Assembly: GCA_002437305.1 (NCBI GenBank)
Contig: DJOW01000037.1
Span: forward strand, 1 to 50,585
DNA: 50,585 bases
Source of the DNA: Bacteroidales bacterium UBA6428
Lineage (GTDB): Bacteria > Bacteroidota > Bacteroidia > Bacteroidales > UBA932
Reading direction: 5' to 3'
Under the pieces are notes generated by a model, which was given only the letters and a program-made list of their open reading frames with translations, did not search any database and was not told the DNA's origin. The position numbers were made by a program, and so were the translations under genes. Shown here piece after piece: positions 8,054 to 16,566 of the stretch (positions are counted from its first letter, which is position 1; each line of letters begins with the position of its first letter).

Positions 8054-8090
8054 GAGGCCGGTCAATCATATAACCGGCCTCATTTTTTTT
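8054..8090 (+). terminator. Terminator of the surface operon
   Basis: A 9-bp GC-rich stem (8054-8062 with 8073-8081) around a 10-base loop is followed by A and eight T residues. Confidence 0.88.
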
Positions 8091-8147
8091 CTGCCGGAAT
8101 GATAGTGTGGCCTTGTTGAATCTGGCATTTATCATCGCCGACAAATC

Positions 8148-8179
8148 TTTGCCTTTAAGAAAAATCCTTTGTAACTTTG
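8148..8179 (+). promoter_or_regulatory. Promoter of the MFS carrier gene
   Basis: TTTG at 8148-8151, 20 bases, then TAACTTTG at 8172-8179: a full match to the Bacteroidota consensus, leaving a leader of about 70 bases before the ATG at 8257. Confidence 0.8.
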
Positions 8180-8256
8180 TTTTCACTTTCTGAGGCGAGC
8201 GTGTCCCGCAGTCGGAAGGCATGATTCATTTTGATAACATTAAGACTATTTAGGAT

Positions 8257-9690
8257 ATGAGCAAAGGCAAAATGACCAATTTCAGGTGGGTGATCTGCGT
8301 GATGCTGTTTTTCGCGACGACGGTCAACTACCTTGACAGACAGGTGCTGTCCCTGACTTGGGACGAATTCATCAAACCGGAATTCCATTGGAATGAGATA
8401 GACTATGGAAACATCACCGGAATTTTCGCTATTGTCTACGCGCTTGCCCAGTTGTTTGCCGGCCGCATAGTGGACAGACTGGGAACAAAAAAAGGATATG
8501 CGGTCGCAATCGGTGTCTGGTCCTTCGGCGCATGCATCCATGCTCTTTGCGGAGTCGCGACCGAGGCTTATATCGGGGTCGGGTCCAGGTTGGAACTGGT
8601 TCAGGCGACAGGAGACGTTGCCGTAGCCATCTCCACATTCAGTGTCTACATGTTCATGTTCGCCAGATGTGTCCTGGCTCTTGGAGAAGGCGGCAACTTC
8701 CCGTCGGCTATCAAGGCCACAGCTGAATATTTTCCCAAAAAGGACCGGGCATTCGCAACATCCATATTCAATTCCGGCTCTTCCGTAGGTGCGTTGGCGG
8801 CTCCTTTGACGATCCCTGTGCTGGCCGCGAGGTTCGGCTGGGAGATGGCCTTCCTTATCATAGGCGCGCTTGGCTTCATCTGGATGGGCTTTTGGTTGTT
8901 CCTGTACAAGAAGCCTTTTGAAAACAGACATGTGAACCCAGAGGAACTTGCCTACATCGAGCAGGATGCCGCGTTGGACGCGGAGTTCGCTAAAAAGAGT
9001 TCACCAGAGCCGGAAGGTGCCAGGATGGGAATATTCCAGTGTCTGAAGTACCGTCAGGCATGGGCGTTCATTCTCGCCAGATTTTTCACGGACGGGGTTT
9101 GGTGGTTCTTCCTTTTCTGGGCTCCGTCCTATCTCAACACGCAGTTCGGCATCAAGACTTCCGATCCTGCGGGGATAGCGCTCATCTTCATCCTTTACCT
9201 GATCACGATGCTTTCTATTTTTGGCGGAAAGTTGCCTACAATACTGATCAACAAGACTGGAAAGGATCCTTACACCTGCCGCACAAAGGCGATGCTGATC
9301 TTCGCCCTCATTCCGTTGGTCGTGCTTCTCGCGCAGCCGCTCGGGCAGATTTCACCTTTGTTTCCTGTGATCTGCATAGGTCTTGGCGGAGCCGCGCATC
9401 AGAGTTGGTCCGCCAACCTTTTCACGGTAGGAACCGACATGTTTCCGAAGAAAGCCGCCGCCACAATCACCGGAATCTGTGGAATGGCCGCTGGTTTGAG
9501 CTCGTTCTTGTTCCAGAAAGTCGCAGGACATCTTTTCGTCTATGCCGGAGAGACTAATCTTCAGTTCCTTGGCTTCGAAGGTAAGCCGGCGGGCTATTTT
9601 ATAATCTTTTGCTTCTGCGCGGTGGCCTACATCATTGGTTGGGCTGCGATGAAAGCGCTGGCGCCAAAGTATGAGCCTATCTCGGAATAA
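8257..9690 (+). CDS. MFS transporter, hexuronate/organic-anion (ExuT-like) family
   Basis: A 477-residue inner-membrane carrier with the twelve-helix layout of the major facilitator superfamily. The start, FRWVICVMLFFATTVNYLDR, is the hallmark of the anion:cation symporter branch that includes hexuronate (ExuT) and glucarate carriers. The helix 2-3 loop AGRIVDRLGTKKGY is the MFS signature. NFPSAIKATAEYFPKKDRA and FNSGSSVGALAAP are further branch motifs. Compared with ExuT it has a longer segment around residues 95-130 (GVATEAYIGVGSRLELVQAT). The likely substrate is a sugar acid such as galacturonate or glucuronate, by family only; no uronate catabolic gene is adjacent. It stands alone with its own promoter and terminator. 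Confidence 0.82.
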   Translation: MSKGKMTNFRWVICVMLFFATTVNYLDRQVLSLTWDEFIKPEFHWNEIDYGNITGIFAIVYALAQLFAGRIVDRLGTKKGYAVAIGVWSFGACIHALCGVATEAYIGVGSRLELVQATGDVAVAISTFSVYMFMFARCVLALGEGGNFPSAIKATAEYFPKKDRAFATSIFNSGSSVGALAAPLTIPVLAARFGWEMAFLIIGALGFIWMGFWLFLYKKPFENRHVNPEELAYIEQDAALDAEFAKKSSPEPEGARMGIFQCLKYRQAWAFILARFFTDGVWWFFLFWAPSYLNTQFGIKTSDPAGIALIFILYLITMLSIFGGKLPTILINKTGKDPYTCRTKAMLIFALIPLVVLLAQPLGQISPLFPVICIGLGGAAHQSWSANLFTVGTDMFPKKAAATITGICGMAAGLSSFLFQKVAGHLFVYAGETNLQFLGFEGKPAGYFIIFCFCAVAYIIGWAAMKALAPKYEPISE

Positions 9691-9705
9691 CAGATGGTAT
9701 GATTG

Positions 9706-9748
9706 AAAAAGTCAGGGCGGCCCATAGCGGGCCGCCCTGACTTTTTTG
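9706..9748. terminator. Bidirectional terminator between convergent genes
   Basis: A perfect 13-bp stem (9711-9723 with 9729-9741) around ATAGC has six T on its right and five A on its left. It can therefore stop transcription of the MFS gene on the plus strand and of the peptidase operon on the minus strand. Confidence 0.92.
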
Positions 9749-9781
9749 CCGTATGCCGGAACCATTATTCCGTGAGCCAGA

Positions 9782-11845
9782 TCATTTCAGGTGTTCCTCG
9801 AAGTAGTCCGTGACCTTGTCCATCAGGTGGATCCTCCACTTGCCGAAAACATTGTGTTCGGAGCAGGGGTAAGGAAAATAGTCCAGTTGAACGCCTCTCT
9901 CGATGCACCTTTGAACGAAACTCAGACTGTGTTCCCACACGACAGTGTTGTCGATGGCTCCTTGGCAGATGAGCAGCTTGCCCTTGAGGTTGTCCACTTT
10001 CCCCAGGAGGCTGGTCTGGGAGAACCCGTCAGGATTGGTGATCTCTGTTTCCATGTAGCGTTCTCCGTACATGACCTCATACCATTTCCAGTCGATTACA
10101 GGTCCTCCGGCGACCCCTGCCTTGAAGGTCTCGGGATAGCTGGTCATGAGGGAGATTGTCATGAATCCGCCATAACTCCAGCCGTGGACCCCGATTCTGC
10201 CTGAATCCACGAAAGGCAGGTTTTTCAGCATGTTTATCCCCACCATCTGGTCCGCCATCTCATTCTGACCGCAGTGACGGTGGATGGATTTCTCATATTC
10301 AGCGCCTCTGTTCTGGGTTCCCCGATTGTCCTGGACATAGACGATGTAGCCTTTCTGGGCCATCAGCATCTCCCACATCCTGACCTGTCCGAGCCAGGTG
10401 TCCTGCACCATTTGCGAGTGGGGGCCGCCATAGACATAGAGAACCACAGGGTATTTCTTGGCCGGATCAAAATCGGCCGGAAGGAATAGCCTGTACCAGT
10501 TGTCGTACTTTCCGTCCGCGCTTTTGACTGTTCCGAAAAGGACTTCGCCTGTCTTGTAGGCCTTTAGCGGATCTTCGGCTGTGACGAGATTGCGGACCGG
10601 CTTTCCATCGGCGGTCATGATGTTGGTTACGCGTGGCACATTGAAACTGCTGAAATTGTCTATGTAGCGGGTGCAGTCATCGTTGAGGCTGATGACGTGC
10701 CATCCTTCCTCGTCCGTCAGCCTGACGGGCTTCCCGAACCTTGTCTTTAAGACAGCGTCCGCCCGAAGTGACTGCCGGGCAGATTGATGGATCTCGATTT
10801 TGAAAAGGTGGTTCTCCACAGGCGAGACTTCAGCGGAGGTGTAGTAGACGTGCTTTCCGTCATTGCCGAGGTACTCCACGTCCGCGTCCACGGCCGTAAG
10901 ACGCCTTACAGTGCCAAGTGTGTCACAGAGGTAGAGGTTGCGGTAGCCATCCCTGTTGTTGGTCCTGTAAATAAAGGAATATGTCCCCTTGAGGAAACGC
11001 ACCGGGTCCAGCGGCTCCACGTAGCGGGAGTCGTCCTCGGTAAGGACAGTGCGCGCGAATGACCCGTCGGAGGCTCTGTACATGTTCAGCCTCAAGTGTT
11101 TCTGAGAGCGGTCAAGGACCTGGATGAGGACGTTTCTGCTGTCAGGGGACCAGCTGATGTTGGTAAGGTACCTGTCGCTTCCGTAGTCGTTGACATCGCA
11201 CCATACGGTCTTGCCGCTCTTCACGTCATAGATTCCAAGCTTCACGTTTTCGCTGTCCATCCCGTTCATGGGATATTTGATGTTCTTGAGTGATCCTGTA
11301 CGGGTCGTGATGTCAAGAAGAGGAAAGTCGGAGACCTTTGATTCGTCCTTCCTGTAGAAAGCCAGCAGTGAACCGTCCGGCGACCAGAATATTCCGTTCT
11401 CGATCCCGAACTCGTTGCGGCTTACGGATTGTCCGTAGGTGATGTCCGGATTCTCGCTGCAGGCTATGCGCACCGGCTCTCCATCGAAGATGTAGAGGCT
11501 CTTGCCCACTGTGTAGGCGAACATGCCGCCGTCACGGCTTTGTGTGATGTTCCGGGCTTCCTTGGGAAATCCTTCCGGAAGGCTGGTGGCTGAATATTCA
11601 CGAACTGCTCCATCCGGCAGGTCCTCCTCCATCCATTTGCCATCTTTTAGGAATATGAATGTGTCATTGTCCTTCCAAGACGCCGCCACGCCGGCAGGTC
11701 TGACATTCCTGCCAAGGACCGCTTCTTCCATCGTGAGGAGCTTCCCTTCCGGATTCGCCGGGCGCCTTGCGACCACTCCGGTCTGGGCGTTGAGGACAAA
11801 CGGAACCGCCAACGCGATGGCGGTGAGAGAATTTCTTGCTGTCAT
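9782..11845 (-). CDS. S9-family prolyl oligopeptidase / dipeptidyl peptidase IV-like
   Basis: A 687-residue secreted serine peptidase (signal peptide cleaved after FVLNAQ). Residues about 60-400 form the DPP IV-type beta-propeller, with WSPDGSLLAFYRKDES and NISWSPDSRNVLIQ blades. Residues about 430-687 form the alpha/beta-hydrolase domain. The catalytic triad is complete: S557 in GWSYGGFM, D632 in QGAIDNTV and H664 in SEHNVFG. Enzymes of this type remove dipeptides after proline or alanine in the periplasm. It is co-transcribed with the esterase upstream of it (gap of six bases). The group is numerous in Bacteroidales, so exact specificity cannot be given. Confidence 0.92.
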   Translation of the reverse strand: MTARNSLTAIALAVPFVLNAQTGVVARRPANPEGKLLTMEEAVLGRNVRPAGVAASWKDNDTFIFLKDGKWMEEDLPDGAVREYSATSLPEGFPKEARNITQSRDGGMFAYTVGKSLYIFDGEPVRIACSENPDITYGQSVSRNEFGIENGIFWSPDGSLLAFYRKDESKVSDFPLLDITTRTGSLKNIKYPMNGMDSENVKLGIYDVKSGKTVWCDVNDYGSDRYLTNISWSPDSRNVLIQVLDRSQKHLRLNMYRASDGSFARTVLTEDDSRYVEPLDPVRFLKGTYSFIYRTNNRDGYRNLYLCDTLGTVRRLTAVDADVEYLGNDGKHVYYTSAEVSPVENHLFKIEIHQSARQSLRADAVLKTRFGKPVRLTDEEGWHVISLNDDCTRYIDNFSSFNVPRVTNIMTADGKPVRNLVTAEDPLKAYKTGEVLFGTVKSADGKYDNWYRLFLPADFDPAKKYPVVLYVYGGPHSQMVQDTWLGQVRMWEMLMAQKGYIVYVQDNRGTQNRGAEYEKSIHRHCGQNEMADQMVGINMLKNLPFVDSGRIGVHGWSYGGFMTISLMTSYPETFKAGVAGGPVIDWKWYEVMYGERYMETEITNPDGFSQTSLLGKVDNLKGKLLICQGAIDNTVVWEHSLSFVQRCIERGVQLDYFPYPCSEHNVFGKWRIHLMDKVTDYFEEHLK

Positions 11846-11851
11846 GGTGAT

Positions 11852-12997
11852 TTATTTGACTTCGTTTCCGGTCAACTCCCAACCTGTGATTGTCGAGACA
11901 TACGGGATCATTGCGTGTGCTTTCTTGAGATGCCCGGTGTAGTTCGGGTGTCCATCGGCTCCCATGTCTGATGTGCTGTTGTGGACTGATTCGGTCAGGG
12001 CCATGATATGCACATTGGCGAGTCCGCATGAGTCGGCTGCCTTGCGGATGTAGTCGAACATCAGGAGGTCGTTTTTAGGAGCCACGCACAGGATAGGGTA
12101 GCCGTCTCCGTAGTTGGCCTTGATCTCTTTCAGGAGTGTGATGTAGTTCTTGACAAACAGCCTTTGCGCCGGCTGCATTCCTGTCGAGAAATCGTTGGTG
12201 CCTAAGTAGATGACTGTGACGCTCGGCTTTAGACTTGAGGATTTGGCGTCCCACTTGACCTCCTTTTCCTTGTCATAGGTCTGGAGGTACCTGTCTGGCA
12301 TGAAGTAGCCTTTGACATTGCCGTTGTAGTTGCGGGCGATTCCCATGCCGGAGTGTGCCAGGACGATTTGGTCGGCGTTGAAGTACCTGGCCATAGCGCA
12401 GGCGTAGGTCAGGTTCTGGTTCTCGGTTTCGGGCTTGAACCGCTCTTTGTTGGAGCTTTCGGTGCCGTAGCCGCAGGTGTAGGAGTCGCCTATATATTCA
12501 ATGATCCTTTCCTTGGGGGCGTCAGCCTGCAGGAAATCCCCGTTTGAGGTTATGAACCCGCTGATCGTTGTTGTGCCCTGCTCGCCTTCGGTACGCTTCT
12601 GGAGGATGACTTGGTGAGGCTCTTTCGCGGTCTTCCTGTCCTTGCCGAAGCGGGCCTTGAGTTCCTCCTTGGTGAATATCACTATGGTCGTGTCGGATCC
12701 GTGTACCGCTATCACCTTGTCCGGGGCGGCGGACATGTCCCTGTCAAGCCACACGTTGTAGTAGTCTTTTTTTGTGTCGGTTACCTTTAGACTCAGTGAA
12801 TTGCCTTGAAAGCGAACTTTTGCGTACACACCGGTCCAATCGAAAGAGACTTTTCCATCCTTGACCTCAGTCCTGCCGATGTAGGTGATTCTGGGATCCG
12901 AAGCCTTAACTGTGGTCTCACTTTCTTTCGGAGCCGCGGCAGGTTGCGTGGCGCAGAGGACCGCGGCGGCCAAGAGCGTTATTCTTTTAGATTTCAT
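11852..12997 (-). CDS. CE2-like SGNH carbohydrate esterase
   Basis: A 381-residue secreted protein with an N-terminal beta-sandwich (residues about 35-155, DPRITYIGRTEVKDG and WTGVYAKVRFQGNSL) followed by an SGNH hydrolase domain. This is the two-domain architecture of carbohydrate esterase family 2. Active-site blocks are IGDSYTCGYG (nucleophile S172), a central AHSGMGIARNYNG, YLGTNDFS, and DGHPNYTGH with the catalytic histidine. CE2 enzymes deacetylate sugars on plant polysaccharides; CE2 lacks the usual aspartate, which fits the DGHPN form. It is the first gene of a two-gene minus-strand unit with the S9 peptidase. A TAAATTTG element lies just upstream. Confidence 0.85.
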   Translation of the reverse strand: MKSKRITLLAAAVLCATQPAAAPKESETTVKASDPRITYIGRTEVKDGKVSFDWTGVYAKVRFQGNSLSLKVTDTKKDYYNVWLDRDMSAAPDKVIAVHGSDTTIVIFTKEELKARFGKDRKTAKEPHQVILQKRTEGEQGTTTISGFITSNGDFLQADAPKERIIEYIGDSYTCGYGTESSNKERFKPETENQNLTYACAMARYFNADQIVLAHSGMGIARNYNGNVKGYFMPDRYLQTYDKEKEVKWDAKSSSLKPSVTVIYLGTNDFSTGMQPAQRLFVKNYITLLKEIKANYGDGYPILCVAPKNDLLMFDYIRKAADSCGLANVHIMALTESVHNSTSDMGADGHPNYTGHLKKAHAMIPYVSTITGWELTGNEVK

Positions 12998-13020
12998 GTT
13001 GTTTGAAAATTATTTGTCCG

Positions 13021-13028
13021 CAAATTTA
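13021..13028 (-). promoter_or_regulatory. -7 element of the esterase-peptidase operon
   Basis: TAAATTTG on the minus strand, 24 bases upstream of the ATG at 12997. I see no matching -33 TTTG at the right distance. Confidence 0.45.
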
Positions 13029-13100
13029 ATGAATATCCTCGAAAGGCGTCCGATATTCTTGTGATTTGTCGTGACTTTGCTCCGGCTAGTTTCATACATG

Positions 13101-13135
13101 AAAAAAGGAACCGTCCTTTAAAGGCGATTCCTTTT
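13101..13135 (-). terminator. Terminator of the tRNA-Glu transcript
   Basis: On the minus strand 13135-13125 pairs with 13113-13103 (11 bp, one wobble), and transcription runs out into six U residues. It lies 31 bases after the tRNA. Confidence 0.75.
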
Positions 13136-13165
13136 AATCATCAGGCACCGTTTCCGGCACCCTTG

Positions 13166-13237
13166 TACTGGGTAGGAGAATCGAACTCCTATTGCAAGAT
13201 TGAGAATCTTGAGTACTAACCGTTATACGAACCCAGC
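13166..13237 (-). tRNA. tRNA-Glu (anticodon CTC)
   Basis: A 72-base cloverleaf on the minus strand. The acceptor stem GCTGGGT/ACCCAGT, anticodon stem CAAGA/TCTTG with loop TTCTCAA, and T arm AGGAG-TTCGATT-CTCCT all pair. The anticodon CTC reads GAG, the Glu codon used most in these genes. No CCA is encoded. A strong promoter lies directly upstream. Confidence 0.93.
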
Positions 13238-13257
13238 GTTTTTTTGTTTCGGGATTG

Positions 13258-13288
13258 CAAAGGTAGGTAAAAATCTTCAACCTCCAAA
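13258..13288 (-). promoter_or_regulatory. Promoter of tRNA-Glu
   Basis: On the minus strand TTTG (13288-13285), 19 bases, then TACCTTTG (13265-13258). The same -7 octamer serves bL31 and the tRNA-Lys pair. Confidence 0.82.
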
Positions 13289-13442
13289 ATTTTCTTTAAA
13301 ATTTTATAATTTTTTCCGGAATATGAGATTTCCAAGATTACTCCGGAAGCCTTGTCTGGTCCTGCAAGGTAAAATAAAAAAAGAAAGGTCCGGATTTTCT
13401 CCTATGCCTTTCTTCAGTCTTCTATCGTTACCGCAGCGGAAA

Positions 13443-13694
13443 TTACTTCTGGCGGTTCTTGTATCTCTGGTAGAATTTGTCGACGCGTCCGGCGGTGTCA
13501 ACAAGCTTGACTTTACCGGTGTAGAACGGGTGGGAGGTGTTGGAGATCTCGACCTTGACAACCGGATACTCTACTCCGTCCACTACGAGAGTCTCTTTTG
13601 TCTCAGCGCATGAGCGGGTGATGAACACGGTGTCGTTCGACATATCCTTGAAAGCTACAAGGCGGTAGTTTTCGGGATGGAGTCCTTTTTTCAT
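13443..13694 (-). CDS. rpmE2: 50S ribosomal protein bL31, type B
   Basis: An 83-residue ribosomal protein starting MKKGLHPENYRLVAFKDMSN. SNTSHPFYTGK and the C-terminal VDKFYQRYKNR are standard bL31 motifs. The zinc-binding cysteine set of type A bL31 is missing and the protein is longer in the middle, which makes it the zinc-independent type B (YkgM/RpmE2) form. In-frame sequence extends upstream, but MKKGLHPENY is the conserved start. It is transcribed alone from a strong promoter. A weak hairpin with a T-rich tail (around 13375-13410, minus strand) may end the message. Confidence 0.95.
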   Translation of the reverse strand: MKKGLHPENYRLVAFKDMSNDTVFITRSCAETKETLVVDGVEYPVVKVEISNTSHPFYTGKVKLVDTAGRVDKFYQRYKNRQK

Positions 13695-13739
13695 TTTCTT
13701 ATTGTTTTTAATGTTGTTTAACGTTCTGCAAACAGTCTG

Positions 13740-13770
13740 CAAAGGTAATTCTTTTTTTGTGATTTACAAA
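13740..13770 (-). promoter_or_regulatory. Promoter of the bL31 gene
   Basis: On the minus strand TTTG (13770-13767), 19 bases, then TACCTTTG (13747-13740): a full consensus match. The leader is about 40 bases. Confidence 0.82.
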
Positions 13771-13864
13771 CAGGTTTATGAGAAAGATTCGAATCTTGCA
13801 GAATGTTATTTGTATCTCGGCTATTTTTCCTAAATTTACGGGTAATTATAACGATTAATTAAAA

Positions 13865-14956
13865 ATGGAGACACATGTAGTGATCATGGCGGGAGGTGTC
13901 GGCAGCAGACTCTGGCCGATAAGCACTCCCCGCAGGCCGAAACAGTTCATTGACCTTCTTGGCATAGGCAAGACTCTGATCCAGTTGACTGTCGAGCGTT
14001 TCACCCCGGTCTGTGATCTTAAGCACATTTGGGTTGTGACATCAGCCGGTTATGTAGGGCTGGTCAAGGAACAGCTTCCAGGAATCCTGCCCGGCCACAT
14101 TCTCGCGGAGCCTGAGCCGCGCAACACCGCCCCTTGCATAGCTTACGCCTGTTGGAAGATTTTTTCGGAATGCAAGGATGCCAATGTGGTTGTGACTCCT
14201 GCCGACGCATTGATCGTCAATGTTCAAAAATTTTCCAACATACTTCGCAAGGCCTTGAATTTCACGGCGGAAGGCGAGCGGATCGTGACTGTTGGAATCG
14301 AACCGTCGCGTCCCGAGACCGGGTACGGCTACATCCTGGCCGCCGATAAGCGCGTTGACGAGGTTGTCAAGGTCCTAGAGTTCAAGGAAAAGCCTGATCT
14401 TGAAACGGCAAAGGAATATCTTGCCGCCGGCACATATTTCTGGAACGCCGGGATATTCGTCTGGAGTGTGGAGACCATTGTCGCGCAGATGCGCCGTCAT
14501 GCCCCGGACATTGCGGAAGTGATGGACAGGATCGCGTCCTCGTTCGGAAAGCCAGAGGAGGAAGACACCGTCAAGGAATTGTTCCCTACTTGCCGGAAGG
14601 TCTCAATAGACTATGCGGTCATGGAAAAGTCGGACAGCATCTATGTCATCGGATGTGATTTAGGATGGTCCGATCTAGGCAGTTACAGCTCGGTCAAGGA
14701 ACAGATTCCGGCGCCGGAGAGTTCCTTGTCGCCTGACGGTGGTTTTCCGGATGATGTCTGCAGTGGCGACAGGACCATCGGCAGGGATGTGAGACTGTTT
14801 GGCTGTAAGGATTGCATTGTGGTCGCCGAGGATGCGGGCACTGTTGTTGTGAAGGGCCTGGAAGGGTACATAGTCGCGGTCAAGGATGGCGATGTGCTTG
14901 TCTGTCCGATCGCCGACGAGCAGAGGATCAAGGAATATTCAGGCAAAAAGAGATAG
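13865..14956 (+). CDS. manC: Mannose-1-phosphate guanylyltransferase
   Basis: Makes GDP-mannose from mannose-1-phosphate and GTP in the cytoplasm, for use in glycoproteins and surface polysaccharides. The nucleotidyltransferase signature MAGGVGSRLWPISTPRRPKQF occupies residues 8-28. FKEKP (near 175), TYFWNAGIFVW (near 195) and DYAVMEKSD (near 255) follow the family order. The length, 363 residues, fits the single-domain form without a fused phosphomannose isomerase. A glycosyltransferase gene begins 12 bases after the stop, so the two are probably one operon. A weak promoter-like pair (TTTG at 13809, TAAATTTA at 13831) precedes it. Confidence 0.92.
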   Translation: METHVVIMAGGVGSRLWPISTPRRPKQFIDLLGIGKTLIQLTVERFTPVCDLKHIWVVTSAGYVGLVKEQLPGILPGHILAEPEPRNTAPCIAYACWKIFSECKDANVVVTPADALIVNVQKFSNILRKALNFTAEGERIVTVGIEPSRPETGYGYILAADKRVDEVVKVLEFKEKPDLETAKEYLAAGTYFWNAGIFVWSVETIVAQMRRHAPDIAEVMDRIASSFGKPEEEDTVKELFPTCRKVSIDYAVMEKSDSIYVIGCDLGWSDLGSYSSVKEQIPAPESSLSPDGGFPDDVCSGDRTIGRDVRLFGCKDCIVVAEDAGTVVVKGLEGYIVAVKDGDVLVCPIADEQRIKEYSGKKR

Positions 14957-14968
14957 GCCAGGTTCTTT

Positions 14969-16111
14969 ATGAGGTATGTTTTCATTGTTCAAGGAGAGGG
15001 AAGGGGACATCTGACCCAGGCCATGTCAATGGAAAGGCTCCTTCGAGAGAACGGTCACGTGGTGGCTGCCATCATGGTCGGAAAGAGCCCTTCCAGAAGG
15101 CTGCCTTCTTTTTTTCAGGAGTCTGTCAAGGCTCCGGTAGAGATGTTCGAGAGTTTTAATTTCGTTCCTTCGTCCTCTAACCGCAAGGCAAGCTCGTTGA
15201 AGACCGGACTCTACAACATCCTCAACATGGCCAAGTTCCTGCCTTCCATCAAAGGAATCGCGGACCGTTTGCGTGAGATCGCTCCCGATGTTGTGGTCAA
15301 TTTCTATGACATTCTCGGAACATTCGGCTACAAGAAGAGCCGGATCAACGCGCCGATGGTTTGCGTCGGTCATCAGTTCGTCTTCCTGCACAGGGACTTC
15401 AAGTTCCCGTCACGGGGATATTCAGGCCACCGCGCGTTGAATTTTTTTACGAATATGGTGGCATGGGGCGCCGCCAAGATCCTTGCGCTAAGCTTCAGGC
15501 CGATGCCTGCTGACCCCGGGCGGAAGATCCGGGTCGTGCCTCCGCTTTTGCGTCCCGCCGTGCTTGGCTTGCGCCGCGCCTCCGGAGAGGACGACCCGTC
15601 TGTCAGGGATGGCGGCTATGTCCATGGATACTTGTTGAACGCCGGGTTTTCACAGGATGTCATGGATTGGCACCACGCCCATCCGGACGTTCCGCTCCGT
15701 TTTTTCTGGGATCGTGCCGAGGATGCCCCCGTCAAGGTGGTGGATGACACGCTGACCTTTTATTATCTGGATGACAAGGAATTCCTGCGTCAGATGGCAG
15801 GATGCCATGCCTACGCCTCAACGGCAGGATTCGAGTCTGTCTGCGAGGCCATGTACCTTGGCAAGCCGCTCCTTGTGGTTCCATCTCATGTTGAGCAGAA
15901 ATGCAACGCCTATGATGTCACTGAAGGGTATGGCATGATGTCCGGCGGAAGATCATCCGGGAAGGAGATTCCCCGTCCAGCTGTCTCATCTGACTGTTTT
16001 GACTTGGACCTGCTTCTGCATTTTGCTGATAGTGAGTTTGTGGCGGATGAATCCTTCCCTGCGTGGGCCAGATCAGCGGACTCCGCGTTTCTAAAGGAGC
16101 TTACTTTTTGA
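14969..16111 (+). CDS. GT-B fold glycosyltransferase (MurG/UGT-like)
   Basis: A 380-residue cytoplasmic protein of the two-domain GT-B fold. The N-terminus, VFIVQGEGRGHLTQAMSMER, is the glycine-rich acceptor-side loop of MurG/UDP-glycosyltransferase-like proteins. The C-terminal block YASTAGFESVCEAMYLGKPL and the following VVPSHVEQKCNA match the donor-binding motif of that superfamily. Position directly behind manC makes transfer of mannose or a GDP-mannose-derived sugar a reasonable guess, but the donor cannot be read from the sequence. The gene ends about 19 bases before the -33 element of the tRNA-Lys pair. Confidence 0.75.
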   Translation: MRYVFIVQGEGRGHLTQAMSMERLLRENGHVVAAIMVGKSPSRRLPSFFQESVKAPVEMFESFNFVPSSSNRKASSLKTGLYNILNMAKFLPSIKGIADRLREIAPDVVVNFYDILGTFGYKKSRINAPMVCVGHQFVFLHRDFKFPSRGYSGHRALNFFTNMVAWGAAKILALSFRPMPADPGRKIRVVPPLLRPAVLGLRRASGEDDPSVRDGGYVHGYLLNAGFSQDVMDWHHAHPDVPLRFFWDRAEDAPVKVVDDTLTFYYLDDKEFLRQMAGCHAYASTAGFESVCEAMYLGKPLLVVPSHVEQKCNAYDVTEGYGMMSGGRSSGKEIPRPAVSSDCFDLDLLLHFADSEFVADESFPAWARSADSAFLKELTF

Positions 16112-16129
16112 GAAAAAACTATTAAAAAA

Positions 16130-16161
16130 TTTGGAGAAGTCGTTCGAAAGCTCTACCTTTG
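16130..16161 (+). promoter_or_regulatory. Promoter of the tRNA-Lys pair
   Basis: TTTG at 16130-16133, 20 bases, then TACCTTTG at 16154-16161. It closely resembles the tRNA-Glu promoter, including GAG after the TTTG. Confidence 0.83.
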
Positions 16162-16203
16162 CAATCCCAATCAGGAAGCAGGACTTCTTGAAAAGGTTGG
16201 AAA

Positions 16204-16276
16204 GATTCGTTAGCTCAGTTGGTAGAGCACAACACTTTTAATGTTGGGGTCTCGGGTTCGAGCCCCGAACGGATCA
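16204..16276 (+). tRNA. tRNA-Lys (anticodon TTT)
   Basis: A 73-base cloverleaf: acceptor GATTCGT/ACGGATC with one wobble, D arm GCTC/GAGC, anticodon stem CAACA/TGTTG with loop CTTTTAA, T arm TCGGG-TTCGAGC-CCCGA, discriminator A, no encoded CCA. It reads AAA and AAG. Confidence 0.95.
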
Positions 16277-16321
16277 CTAAAGAGCTTCGGTTCTTTCCAG
16301 AGCGAAAAGCTCGTCAAGAAT

Positions 16322-16394
16322 GCTTTGCTAGCTCAGTTGGTAGAGCAACTGACTCTTAATCAGTGGGTCTAGGGTTCGAGTCCCTAGCAGAGCA
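16322..16394 (+). tRNA. tRNA-Lys (anticodon CTT)
   Basis: A 73-base cloverleaf: acceptor GCTTTGC/GCAGAGC, anticodon stem ACTGA/TCAGT with loop CTCTTAA, T arm TAGGG-TTCGAGT-CCCTA, discriminator A. It lies 45 bases after the first lysine tRNA in the same transcript. The CTT anticodon is specific for AAG, the lysine codon favoured in the genes here. Confidence 0.95.
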
Positions 16395-16395
16395 C

Positions 16396-16426
16396 AAAAC
16401 CTCAGAGAATTTTCTCTGAGGTTTTT
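16396..16426 (+). terminator. Terminator of the tRNA-Lys transcript
   Basis: A perfect 13-bp stem (16396-16408 with 16413-16425) around an ATTT loop, ending in five T. It begins one base after the second tRNA-Lys. Confidence 0.9.
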
Positions 16427-16486
16427 GCTTGATTGGCCTTGGACTCTACTATGTCAAGGTTTATTTCGAAGATCCCCCCTGCACAT

Positions 16487-16522
16487 GAAAAATCCGGAAG
16501 TTTCCTACGCGAAACTTCCGGA
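16487..16522 (-). terminator. Terminator of glyA
   Basis: On the minus strand a 12-bp perfect stem (16522-16511 with 16504-16493) around a six-base loop runs out into five U residues, about 45 bases after the glyA stop. Confidence 0.85.
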
Positions 16523-16566
16523 AGTGACTTAAGAAGCTGACTGTTTGTTGTCTTTGGAGCTTCCCG

